Shown here: piece by piece, positions 17,334-24,956 of the stretch
Layout: the number at the start of each line of letters is the position of its first letter
How positions within the stretch are numbered: position 1 is the stretch's first letter
Origin: Algoriphagus sp.
GTDB lineage: Bacteria; Bacteroidota; Bacteroidia; Cytophagales; Cyclobacteriaceae
Length of the DNA: 32,629 bases
Assembly (NCBI RefSeq): GCF_024305035.1
Contig: NZ_JAMWZB010000041.1
Span: 1 to 32,629 of the forward strand
Reading direction: 5' to 3'
Made by a program: the position numbers and the translations under genes
The notes under the pieces: model-generated
What the model saw: only the letters and a program-made list of their open reading frames with translations
Told to the model about the DNA's origin: nothing
Database searches by the model: none

Positions 17334-17876
17334 ATGGAAAAAATCAAATCAACTACCGTAGTTGCCATCCGTCACAACGGAGAGACCTTTGTCGGTGCAG
17401 ACGGGCAGGCCACACTGGGAAATACCGTTGCCAAAAGTTCTGTAAAAAAAATCCGTGTCCTCCAGGAAGGAAAGATCGTGACCGGGTTTGCAGGGTCGAC
17501 GGCTGACGCGTTTACTTTGTTGGAAAAATTTGAAGAGAAACTCGGAGCATTTGGAAACAACATGAAACGGGCGGCTGTGGAGTTAGCCAAAGAATGGCGA
17601 ACCGATCGGATGCTCAGTAAACTGGAGGCCATGATGATCGTGGCTGACAAAGAGGATATTTTGATTATTTCCGGAACCGGAGATGTCATTGAGCCGGATA
17701 TGGAGATAGCCACGATTGGATCGGGAAGTATGTTTGCCCAGTCTGCAGCCCGGGCGATGAAAAAATTTGCCCCGCACCTATCGGCCGAAGAAATGGTCAA
17801 AGAAAGCCTTCATATCGCAGCTGACGTCTGTATTTATACCAATCACAACTTGGTTATCGAGCAGGTAAAAGCTTGA
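17334..17876 (+). CDS. hslV: ATP-dependent protease subunit HslV
   Basis: The 180-residue protein is the proteolytic subunit of the HslUV (ClpYQ) complex, a double hexamer in the cytoplasm that degrades proteins fed by the HslU ATPase. The start at 17334 gives MEKIKSTTVV; autocleavage before Thr7 would expose the TTV nucleophile, so there is a six-residue propeptide. GADGQATLGN and the SGTGDVIEPD segment are characteristic of HslV. The frame is open upstream to 17223, but that extension runs into the E2 terminator and is not supported. hslU is not adjacent, unlike the usual hslVU pair of many other phyla. A strong terminator follows. Confidence 0.94.
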   Translation: MEKIKSTTVVAIRHNGETFVGADGQATLGNTVAKSSVKKIRVLQEGKIVTGFAGSTADAFTLLEKFEEKLGAFGNNMKRAAVELAKEWRTDRMLSKLEAMMIVADKEDILIISGTGDVIEPDMEIATIGSGSMFAQSAARAMKKFAPHLSAEEMVKESLHIAADVCIYTNHNLVIEQVKA

Positions 17877-17894
17877 TTCAGGTCAAATTAAGCG

Positions 17895-17921
17895 AACCGA
17901 ACTGAGAAGTTCGGTTTTTTT
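17895..17921 (+). terminator. Rho-independent terminator after hslV
   Basis: AACCGAACT (17895-17903) pairs exactly with AGTTCGGTT (17908-17916) around the loop GAGA and is followed by a T-run to 17921. It begins 19 bases after the hslV stop. Confidence 0.85.
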
Positions 17922-17956
17922 ATGCGGTAGAGTTAAACCCAAACTCATGTTTGGAA

Positions 17957-17976
17957 GTTAACTAGATGTAATTAAC
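17957..17976. promoter_or_regulatory. Near-perfect palindrome before the TetR gene, candidate operator
   Basis: GTTAACT (17957-17963) and AATTAAC (17970-17976) pair at six of seven positions with a six-base spacer, ending eight bases before the TetR start codon. A palindrome of this size next to its own gene is typical of TetR-family autoregulation. A TTTG that could be a -33 box lies just upstream (17950-17953), but no matching -7 box is clear. Confidence 0.4.
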
Positions 17977-17984
17977 CCATCGAA

Positions 17985-18650
17985 ATGGACACTACAAGCA
18001 CCAAAAAGACTGCAAAGAAAGATTATCGAAAACTGATTTTAGACGGATTTGTAAGCCATGTACTCGAAGAGGGCACCCTGCCTAATTCGGTTTTCAAATT
18101 TGCCAAAGAACTCAAGATGAAAGAAGGTGATTTTTACACCTACTTTACCTCTTTTGATGCCATTAAATCAGCCGTTTGGGTTCAAATTTTTGAAGATGCT
18201 GTGACCCAGATTGAAGCTCAGGAAGTGTATAAAGAATATTCTGCTCGGGAAAAATTTCTAGGATTCCTCTTTACTTGGATCGAAGAATTGAAGAAAAACA
18301 GATCCTACCTTTTGAGTCTGTATGGTCAAAAGCCCAAAGGGATGACTTCTTTGCCTAAGGAAGTAAAAGAGTTTAAAGAAAAATTTAAGGATTTTGCCTC
18401 CGAAATAATTTTAGAGGGAAAAGAGACCCAGGAAATAGCCAATCGACCTGTCATCTCAGACCGATACGATGAGGCCCTATGGCTTCAGGTTTGGTTTGTG
18501 TTTAACTATTGGCTGGACGACGTTTCTCCTCGATTTGAAAAAACCGATGCTGCCATTGAAAAATCCGTCAATTTAGCCTTTGACCTAATGGGGAAAAGTG
18601 CCCTAGACAGCTTTATTGACTTTGCGAAATTCCTCTATCAAAACAAATAA
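17985..18650 (+). CDS. TetR-family transcriptional regulator
   Basis: The 221-residue protein has an N-terminal helix-turn-helix of TetR type (about 14-62: YRKLILDGFVSHV, then FKFAKELKMKEGDFYTYFTSFDAIKSAVW) and an all-helical C-terminal ligand domain. The DNA-binding region is diverged, with the turn reading LKMKEGDFYTYF. It lies 3 bp before the ABC1-kinase gene, so the two form an operon, and an imperfect palindrome sits just upstream of its start. This TetR plus ABC1 pairing is, as I recall, common in Bacteroidota. The ligand is unknown; a link to quinone or membrane-lipid status is only suggested by the partner. Confidence 0.87.
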   Translation: MDTTSTKKTAKKDYRKLILDGFVSHVLEEGTLPNSVFKFAKELKMKEGDFYTYFTSFDAIKSAVWVQIFEDAVTQIEAQEVYKEYSAREKFLGFLFTWIEELKKNRSYLLSLYGQKPKGMTSLPKEVKEFKEKFKDFASEIILEGKETQEIANRPVISDRYDEALWLQVWFVFNYWLDDVSPRFEKTDAAIEKSVNLAFDLMGKSALDSFIDFAKFLYQNK

Positions 18651-18653
18651 TTC

Positions 18654-19973
18654 ATGGCAAATCAAGTGAAAGAGCAAGAAGCCATTCCGGTTTCAAAAGT
18701 GCAGCGTGCGGCCAAATTTATTTCCACCGGAGCAAAGGTGGGAGGGAATTACGTCAAGCATTATGCTAAAAAAATGGTGAATCCGAGCTTGGATAAAGAG
18801 TCCTTGCATCAATCCAATGCGAGCGACATTTACAATTCCCTTAGTCAACTCAAAGGCTCTGCACTGAAGGTCGCTCAGATGATGTCCATGGATAAAAACC
18901 TGTTGCCTCGGGCTTATCAGGACAAATTTACCATGGCACAGTATTCGGCTCCGCCCTTGTCCTATCCTTTGGTCGTGAAAACTTTCCAACAGCATTTTGG
19001 CAAAAGCCCGGAACAGCTCTTTGAAACCTTTACCCGATCTGCGGTAAATGCCGCCTCGATTGGCCAAGTGCACCAAGCCACCAAAGGAGATCATGTCTAT
19101 GCAGTAAAAATACAATATCCCGGCGTAGCCGATTCGGTCAGTTCAGACTTGAAATTGGTTAGACCCTTTGCCCTTCGTCTGTTGAATATGAACGAAAAAG
19201 AGCTCGATCACTACATGGGAGAGGTGGAAGAGCGATTGGTGGAGGAAACCGATTACGTTTTGGAGATAGAACGATCCAGGGAAATTTCTGAAGCTTGTGC
19301 ACACATTCCCAACCTGAATTTTCCCAAGTACTACGATGAGTTGAGCTCTGAGCGCATCATCACGATGGATTGGATCAAAGGCCTTCACATCAAAGAGTGG
19401 ATGGATACCCATCCGAGTCAAACCTCCCGAAATCAGATCGGTCAGGCCCTTTGGGATTTTTACCATCATCAAGTTCATAACCTCATGCAGGTTCATGCGG
19501 ATCCCCATCCGGGTAATTTCATTATCCAGGAAAACGATGTGTTGGGGATTATTGATTTTGGCTGCGTCAAAGTAATTCCAGAGGATTTTTATCACGGTTA
19601 TTTTTCGCTGATCAAGCGGGAGCTGCTGATTAACGAGGAAGAACTGAACCAAATATTTTATACCTTGGAGTTTATCTCAGATAAAGACAGTGAGGTAGAG
19701 CAGGCCTATTTCAAAGGAGTGTTCAAGGAAATGATTTCGCTGTTGGGCAAACCTTTCCATGTGGATCGATTTGATTTTGCCGATGATGGGTTTTTTGAGC
19801 AAATATTTCAATTGGGAGATCGAATTTCCAATGACAAAATGTTTAAAAAATCCCGTCAGGCGAGAGGTTCCCGTCACGGCTTATACATCAACCGAACCTA
19901 TTTTGGGCTATACAATCTGTTAAATCAGCTTCAGGCAGAGATTGACACGACCAAACCGGATTGGTTGAAATAA
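18654..19973 (+). CDS. ABC1/AarF/UbiB-family atypical kinase
   Basis: The 439-residue protein carries the ABC1 hallmarks: the K-x-G-Q-like motif as K72-V-A-Q75, the Ala-rich loop N132-A-A-S-I-G-Q-V-H, the conserved lysine K152 (AVKIQYPGV), the catalytic HADPHPGN (281-288) and the metal-binding DFG (301-303). Family members (UbiB, COQ8) support quinone synthesis and lipid handling through an ATPase rather than a conventional protein-kinase activity. The change of Gly to Ala in the KxGQ motif is seen in some subgroups. No C-terminal membrane anchor is obvious. It is co-transcribed with the TetR gene 3 bp upstream. The true substrate is unknown. Confidence 0.9.
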   Translation: MANQVKEQEAIPVSKVQRAAKFISTGAKVGGNYVKHYAKKMVNPSLDKESLHQSNASDIYNSLSQLKGSALKVAQMMSMDKNLLPRAYQDKFTMAQYSAPPLSYPLVVKTFQQHFGKSPEQLFETFTRSAVNAASIGQVHQATKGDHVYAVKIQYPGVADSVSSDLKLVRPFALRLLNMNEKELDHYMGEVEERLVEETDYVLEIERSREISEACAHIPNLNFPKYYDELSSERIITMDWIKGLHIKEWMDTHPSQTSRNQIGQALWDFYHHQVHNLMQVHADPHPGNFIIQENDVLGIIDFGCVKVIPEDFYHGYFSLIKRELLINEEELNQIFYTLEFISDKDSEVEQAYFKGVFKEMISLLGKPFHVDRFDFADDGFFEQIFQLGDRISNDKMFKKSRQARGSRHGLYINRTYFGLYNLLNQLQAEIDTTKPDWLK

Positions 19974-20000
19974 GTTGTTGTTTTGTGATTAGTTGAGATT

Positions 20001-20030
20001 AAAAATGGCCTCTACACGGGGTCATTTTTT
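20001..20030. terminator. Bidirectional terminator between convergent genes
   Basis: AAAAATGGCC (20001-20010) pairs with GGTCATTTTT (20020-20029) with one G-T wobble; A-runs and T-runs flank the stem so it can act in both directions. It follows the ABC1-kinase stop by 27 bases and overlaps the last codons of the acetyltransferase gene on the other strand. Confidence 0.75.
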
Positions 20031-20585
20031 GTTCCAGCGGGCTTTTAATTCCGGCCACTCACTTTCCAGTACGCTGTAATAAATGGTGTCTCTACGTCTT
20101 CCGCTGCACAGTAAGGTATGGCTTCGGAGGATTCCCTCTTCGGTAATCCCCATGTTCAGCAAAGCTTTGCGAGCAGGAAGATTGAGCACATCGGTTTTTA
20201 TTTCGACTCGTTTGAGGTTCAACTTTTCAAAGGCATAGTCCAGCATCAAAAACTTCATCTGGGCATTTACTCCAGTTCCCTGAAATTTTTTGCCCAGCCA
20301 AGTCCATCCAATTTCAATGCGTTGATCTCGCTTCGCATAATTGCCAAAAGCTGTGGACCCCATCAGTTGGCCACTGCTTTGGTCCCTTACCACAAACTGT
20401 ACCCGTTCACCGGTGAATCCAGGTTCAGCCCATTTTTCAAACTCCTCCTTTTGGCTCAAATCGAAAGTGAAATATTCCCATAGGGTTTTGTCTTGGCAAA
20501 GCTCCTGTAGAAAGGGGAAATCCTGCTTCTTAAGCGGACGGAGCCCGATGAATTCATTTTCCAATTCAACTTCAGGTAGTGGCAT
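20022..20585 (-). CDS. GNAT N-acetyltransferase, RimJ/RimL-like
   Basis: The 187-residue protein has the Acetyltransf_3 pattern: FIGLRPLKKQDFPFL near the start, a central IEIGWTWLGKKFQGTGVN (about 90-107) containing the acetyl-CoA pyrophosphate loop, and KRVEIKTDVLNLPARKALLNMG (125-146), the usual asparagine-containing helix. Relatives acetylate N-terminal amines of ribosomal proteins or small molecules. Its start codon overlaps the stop of the upstream aminotransferase gene (TAATG), so translation is probably coupled, although an exported aminotransferase and a cytoplasmic acetyltransferase need not share a pathway. The substrate is unknown. Confidence 0.88.
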   Translation of the reverse strand: MPLPEVELENEFIGLRPLKKQDFPFLQELCQDKTLWEYFTFDLSQKEEFEKWAEPGFTGERVQFVVRDQSSGQLMGSTAFGNYAKRDQRIEIGWTWLGKKFQGTGVNAQMKFLMLDYAFEKLNLKRVEIKTDVLNLPARKALLNMGITEEGILRSHTLLCSGRRRDTIYYSVLESEWPELKARWNKK

Positions 20586-21706
20586 TATCCCATCACTTCT
20601 TTGAGGGTGGTAGTAAACATTGCTACTTCCTCCGGCGTGCCGGTGGAGATTCTACACCAATCGTTCAGTGGGGGGAAAGGTCTGCCGATGATGATTCCCT
20701 TGTCTGCGAAAGTTCGGTTCAATTCGCCAATATCACGTCCGGATTGGAAGAAGACAAAATTGGCATGTGACTCCAAATAGGGCAAGCTCAATTCATCCAG
20801 GGTCTGGGTGATCGCGTTTCGAGCTTCAAGTGTTTTTTGTAAGGAAAAATTGTAAAACTCCTGATCCTGCAAGGCGGCTTTTCCAGCTTCAATAGCCATG
20901 ATATTGGTATTTGCGACCACTCGTTCACGTAATTTTTTGGCCAAATCAGGTTTTGCGATCAAGTAACCCAGTCGAATCCCCGCCAAGCCATAAGCTTTGG
21001 AAAAAGTTCTGGAAACAATTACGTCCATTCCCTTTTTGACCAGTTCCACCATGGAAGGGTAGTTGGGTTCGGTAATGTAATCGTAATAGGCTTCATCGCT
21101 GAATACCACTGTTTTTTTACTGACCGTTTCACAGAAATCCATCACTTTCTGAGCGGGAAGCAACTTGCCTGTGGGATTGTTGGGATTGCAAAGGAAGACC
21201 AGTCGGGTGTCAAAGGAAACGCGCTTTTCGATTTCTTCTAAATCAAAGTCTAAGTCCTTGTTCAGCGGTACCCAATTGATATCGGTGCCCCACAGCTCTG
21301 CATAGTCCATCATGGACAGGAACGTAGGCGCGCAACTGATGATTTCTCCGCCTTGGCCAAAGGTAATTCCAGCCACTTTAAGTCCTTCGGTGGATCCGGC
21401 GACCAGCACAATATGATCTTCGGGAACGCCTTCTTTTTCGGAAAGCATCTTGACTAAGCCTGCATTGTAGCTCCAAGGATAGCGACAGCCCAAGTCAAAA
21501 TGATTGGTCATGGCTTCCCGCATTTTTTGGGATGGACCAAAGGGATTTTCGTTTGAGCCCAGCCGGATAGGACCGTCTAGCGGTCTTGGATTAAATTTTT
21601 TGATCTCTTCAGCAGTCAGCGAAGTGCTGAGATGCGATCCGACCAGCGCAATTCCGGTGCTTAATCCTGCTTTTTTGATCCAAGATCTTCTTGATATTCC
21701 TTTCAT
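20585..21706 (-). CDS. HisC-like class I/II aminotransferase with Tat signal peptide
   Basis: The 373-residue PLP enzyme resembles histidinol-phosphate aminotransferases: SNENPFGPS (51-59), NPNNPTG (174-180), SDEAYYDY (203-210), Schiff-base Lys237 in RTFSKAYGLAG and Arg245 in IRLGY. Unusually, it begins with a twin-arginine signal (S5-R6-R7-S-W-I-K, then a weakly hydrophobic stretch to about 30), which implies export of the folded, cofactor-loaded enzyme to the periplasm. That argues against a role in cytoplasmic histidine synthesis and for an amino donor or acceptor in the envelope or medium. It is coupled to the GNAT gene. Family assignment is firm; substrate is unknown. Confidence 0.9.
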   Translation of the reverse strand: MKGISRRSWIKKAGLSTGIALVGSHLSTSLTAEEIKKFNPRPLDGPIRLGSNENPFGPSQKMREAMTNHFDLGCRYPWSYNAGLVKMLSEKEGVPEDHIVLVAGSTEGLKVAGITFGQGGEIISCAPTFLSMMDYAELWGTDINWVPLNKDLDFDLEEIEKRVSFDTRLVFLCNPNNPTGKLLPAQKVMDFCETVSKKTVVFSDEAYYDYITEPNYPSMVELVKKGMDVIVSRTFSKAYGLAGIRLGYLIAKPDLAKKLRERVVANTNIMAIEAGKAALQDQEFYNFSLQKTLEARNAITQTLDELSLPYLESHANFVFFQSGRDIGELNRTFADKGIIIGRPFPPLNDWCRISTGTPEEVAMFTTTLKEVMG

Positions 21707-21905
21707 TCTTTCTTCAATTTGTTAGTAAAATACCAAGTTTTTTTGACAATGCTTAAAAAAATGACAGTTTTGATTAGACTTTATTCAAATTCTGTTTTTA
21801 TGGCTAAATAAGGTTTTGAAAAAATTTCCTTCTTTTTATTTGCATTTATACAGAATTAATTTTTAAATTATACGAAAGCACAATAACCCTTAACCTCTAT
21901 CTGTC

Positions 21906-22697
21906 ATGAAAAAAATTCTGTTTTTCTTGGTTTGCGGGTTGCTATGGTCCACTGTCCTCAGTGCCCAGCAAACACGTTATATGGTATTCGAATTTATCAA
22001 AGTTCAAAACGATCAGCTCTTTGATTACATCGAATTTAAGGACTTGATGGAAAATGTATACCGTCAAGCGCGAAATGATGGTCAGATTGTAGGATGGGAC
22101 TTTTGGTCACTTCAATCCGGGGCTCCCAATGCAGCTTTTCAATACATCATGGTGACTCATTACAATGATCCGGTAAAGATGATGAATGGATTAGAAGAAA
22201 GTCAAATGCAAGAATATACCAAAATTGCCTATCCGCATTTGAATGAAACGCAAGTTCAAAAACTGTTTCAAGAATCCCTTTCCATGCGGGACATGCCGAT
22301 GCGCCTTTACATGAAGGAGATTGTAAGCACCAATGATAATTTTCAAATGAAACCTGGTGTCCTTGCTTCCTTTGATTTGATGAAGGCAAATGAAGGGAAT
22401 TTTGATGCCTATGAAACCGCAGAGATGGAAGTTTTCAAACCCATCCATCAGCGCAATATTGAAAAAGGCCTGATGGGGCATTGGAGCTTGCTTAGAACGG
22501 CTTTACCTTTGGGTTCTGAGGCGGCTTCGACTCACTTAACCTTAAATATGTATAAGGATTACATGCAGTTTTTCAATGCTCAAGCCTATGAGGATATCGA
22601 ACAAACCGATGAGCAGCGGAAAAAAGTAAATGAAGGGCTCAATTCCCGAGACCAGAAATGGGTATATTTGGCAACACTTGAGAATGTAGTACGTTAA
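21906..22697 (+). CDS. Secreted protein with duplicated ferredoxin-like half-domains
   Basis: The 263-residue protein has a clear signal peptide (cut after A20 in LSAQQT). I do not recognise a named family. The mature part appears to be two related halves: the first runs YMVFEFIKVQNDQLFDYIEF, then GWDFWSLQSG, then YIMVTHYNDP (about 25-95); the second runs VLASFDLMKANEGNFDAYE, then GHWSLLRTALPLG, then LTLNMYKDYMQF (about 153-225). Strand-helix-strand units of this size suggest dimeric alpha-beta barrel (NIPSNAP/EthD-like) folds, possibly a fused dimer. There is no evident catalytic motif. It is a single-gene unit with its own terminator downstream. The preceding 199-bp spacer is AT-rich with no exact promoter consensus. 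Confidence 0.8.
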   Translation: MKKILFFLVCGLLWSTVLSAQQTRYMVFEFIKVQNDQLFDYIEFKDLMENVYRQARNDGQIVGWDFWSLQSGAPNAAFQYIMVTHYNDPVKMMNGLEESQMQEYTKIAYPHLNETQVQKLFQESLSMRDMPMRLYMKEIVSTNDNFQMKPGVLASFDLMKANEGNFDAYETAEMEVFKPIHQRNIEKGLMGHWSLLRTALPLGSEAASTHLTLNMYKDYMQFFNAQAYEDIEQTDEQRKKVNEGLNSRDQKWVYLATLENVVR

Positions 22698-22718
22698 TAA
22701 AATAAGTCCGGTTTGTGA

Positions 22719-23927
22719 TTACGCAGGGAGACTCTCAGACGGGGTCTCTCTATTTTTTTGAAAAAATTTAAAGAGTAAAAGTCCGGCCGCCGGACCGATC
22801 ACCAAGCTTCCCAGCACCGTGGTGGGGGGAAAATAAGTAAGTAAAAACTGCCCGAGCTGAATGGAAACGATAGTCAGGGAAAATCCCATGCAATTGACCA
22901 AAGTTAAGGCTGTGCCTCGGTACATGGCTGGGGTTGCCTGGGCCACCAAGGCGGAAAACTGAGGAGAATCTGCCGTTACCAGCATGCCCCAAGCCAAAAG
23001 AAAGGGAAGAATCAAATTTGTGGGAATACCAGGAAACGCAAAAAGGATTAAACAGCAAATTCCACTGCCGAAAAGTGAGATCAGGGCGGTTTGCTCACTT
23101 CCGATCCGATGGGCAATGATTCCACCGATGGCACAGGAAATGCCTCCAATCCCAATGATTAAAAAGGAATATATTCCATTTTCAAAGCTGGTTAATTCAT
23201 AATTTCCCAAACTATAGAGTAGGGCCGGAACGAAGGCCCAAAAGGTGTACAGTTCCCACATGTGCCCAAAATATCCTGAGGCGGCACTTTTTAAGGCAGG
23301 AATTTTACTCAAGCTGGGGAGTACTCCCCAATCAAACTGAAGGTTTTTCCGTCGATAGGGTCCATCCGGAACAAAAATACCGATCAGTAAGCCGCCCAAA
23401 ACAGCCAATCCGGAAGTCATCCAAAAGATCAATGGCCAGTCGTATTGGACATCGAGTGCCCGGATCAAATGGGGAAAGGCCGTACCTAGGACCAAAGCTC
23501 CCACCAAAAAGCCCAAGGCTGCCCCCAATCCTTTTTCGAAATAATCCGAGGCGATTTTCATTCCCACCGGGTAAATGCCAGCCAAAAAAAATCCAACCAT
23601 AAACCGAAAGCTCAACACCAGTCCAACCGAAAGTGGAGCTAGGGTAATCAGCAAATTAAAAAAGGCAGCCAGCAAAGCACTGATCAGAAACACCACTCGG
23701 GGTGAATACCGGTCAGGAACAGAAAAAACCGCAAAGATCAAGGTTCCGGAAATAAAGCCCAATTGGACGGACGAAGTAATCCAGGCAGTCAGGTCAGCTT
23801 GGTCTAGCAACAGACTGATCTGGGGGATGGCTGCATTGCCAGCAAACCAAAGCGAAGTGCCTAGGAATTGAGCGATTACGATCAAAATCAAGGCACTTCG
23901 TGGTTTTAGTGGTGGCTTAGGCTCCAA
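22719..23927 (-). CDS. MFS transporter
   Basis: This is a major facilitator with about twelve hydrophobic segments starting at RSALILIVIAQFLGTSLWFAG and ending near ATVLGSLVIGPAAGLLLF, split by a hydrophilic loop (VPDGPYRRKNLQFDWG). The conserved MFS loop after helix 2 is present in the form PDRYSPR. The start is uncertain: ATG codons at 23990 and 23984 would overlap the aldo/keto reductase gene by about 70 bp and add a Lys/Pro/Ser-rich stretch, whereas the TTG at 23927 gives a typical N-terminus and an 11-bp overlap, in keeping with the rest of this operon; I chose the TTG. It is the last of five overlapping genes. Substrate is unknown. Confidence 0.85.
   Translation of the reverse strand: MEPKPPLKPRSALILIVIAQFLGTSLWFAGNAAIPQISLLLDQADLTAWITSSVQLGFISGTLIFAVFSVPDRYSPRVVFLISALLAAFFNLLITLAPLSVGLVLSFRFMVGFFLAGIYPVGMKIASDYFEKGLGAALGFLVGALVLGTAFPHLIRALDVQYDWPLIFWMTSGLAVLGGLLIGIFVPDGPYRRKNLQFDWGVLPSLSKIPALKSAASGYFGHMWELYTFWAFVPALLYSLGNYELTSFENGIYSFLIIGIGGISCAIGGIIAHRIGSEQTALISLFGSGICCLILFAFPGIPTNLILPFLLAWGMLVTADSPQFSALVAQATPAMYRGTALTLVNCMGFSLTIVSIQLGQFLLTYFPPTTVLGSLVIGPAAGLLLFKFFQKNRETPSESLPA
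22725..22759 (+). terminator. Rho-independent terminator after the secreted-protein gene
   Basis: GGGAGAC (22726-22732) pairs with GTCTCTC (22744-22750) with one G-T wobble, extended by an A-T pair and followed by a T-run to 22759. It lies inside the last codons of the convergent MFS gene. Confidence 0.65.
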
Positions 23928-24936
23928 GGATGGTTTTGATTTTTTGCAACTCCTCTTCGGTGAATTGGGTGTTTTTGATCGCATGGACATTGTCGTCCAA
24001 CTGTTCGGGTTTGGATACCCCGACCAGCACCGAAGTCACTCGGGAGTCTTTCAACAGCCATGAAATCGCCATTTGGGCAAGGCTTTGTCCCCGATCAAGG
24101 GCAAGGGCATTCAGCGATTTGATGGTTTGCAGTTTATCCTCGCTGATTTGGGCTGGCTTGAGGTAACGACCGTCTTTGGCAGCGCGGGAGTCTTCGGGGA
24201 TTCCCTTCAGGTATTTATCGGTCAAAAGTCCCTGCTCCAAAGGTGAAAAGGGAATACTTCCGATTCCTTTTTCCCCTAAGACCTCCAAGAGCCCATCCTC
24301 AACCCATCGGTCCAACATATTGTACCGGGGTTGATGAATGAGGAGTGGGGTGCCTATTTCTTTTAAAATCTGATAGGCTTTTGCGGTATCTTCGGCATTG
24401 TATTGGGAGATTCCGACGTAGAGTGCTTTTCCCTGTCTTACCAATTGATCCAAAGCTCCCATGGTTTCTTCAAGTGGGGTATCAGGATCGGGACGGTGAT
24501 GATAGAATATATCCACGTAGTCCAATCCCATTCGCTTGAGGCTCTGATCACAACTCGCGATTAGGTACTTTCTTGATCCGAAATTCCCATAAGGTCCCGG
24601 CCACATATCCCAGCCAGCTTTGGAGGAGATCAAAAGTTCGTCCCGGTAAGCCTGAAAGTCTTTTTTTAGGATTCGACCAAAATTTTCTTCTGCCGAGCCA
24701 AAGGGTGGTCCGTAATTATTGGCCAGGTCAAAATGACAAATCCCCAAATCAAATGCTCTTCTGAGGATTTTTCTACCTAAGGTAAAATCGGCATTATGAC
24801 CGAAATTATGCCAAAGGCCCAGGCTGATTTCAGGCAGGCGTAATCCACTTTTTCCGCAGTAGCGATAGTTCATTTGTTCATAGCGGTCGGCTGCAGGCTG
24901 ATAGGGTAAGAGTGGATCGTGATCGTTTATTTGCAT
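23917..24936 (-). CDS. Aldo/keto reductase, YghZ-like
   Basis: The 339-residue protein is a TIM-barrel NADPH-dependent oxidoreductase with the catalytic tetrad D70, Y75, K106 and H147 (in FDLANNYG, SSKAGWD and FYHHRPD). NYRYCGKSGLRLPEISLGLWHNFG and the C-terminal VGVSKPEQLDDNV place it with the YghZ / voltage-gated potassium-channel beta-subunit-like group, whose best-known member reduces L-glyceraldehyde 3-phosphate and methylglyoxal. It is 20 bp downstream of the YfcC-type transporter gene and overlaps the MFS gene, so it belongs to the five-gene cluster; its partner enzyme there suggests an aldehyde or ketone from the monooxygenase as possible substrate, which is inference. Confidence 0.91.
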   Translation of the reverse strand: MQINDHDPLLPYQPAADRYEQMNYRYCGKSGLRLPEISLGLWHNFGHNADFTLGRKILRRAFDLGICHFDLANNYGPPFGSAEENFGRILKKDFQAYRDELLISSKAGWDMWPGPYGNFGSRKYLIASCDQSLKRMGLDYVDIFYHHRPDPDTPLEETMGALDQLVRQGKALYVGISQYNAEDTAKAYQILKEIGTPLLIHQPRYNMLDRWVEDGLLEVLGEKGIGSIPFSPLEQGLLTDKYLKGIPEDSRAAKDGRYLKPAQISEDKLQTIKSLNALALDRGQSLAQMAISWLLKDSRVTSVLVGVSKPEQLDDNVHAIKNTQFTEEELQKIKTILGA

Positions 24937-24956
24937 AGGTTAACAGGTTATTGGAT

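Noticed and set aside
22781..22795. GC-rich palindrome GTCCGGCCGCCGGAC followed on the minus strand by T-rich DNA
   Set aside because: It lies inside MFS codons for the last membrane helix (GPAAG); coding constraint explains it and the T-tract is interrupted.
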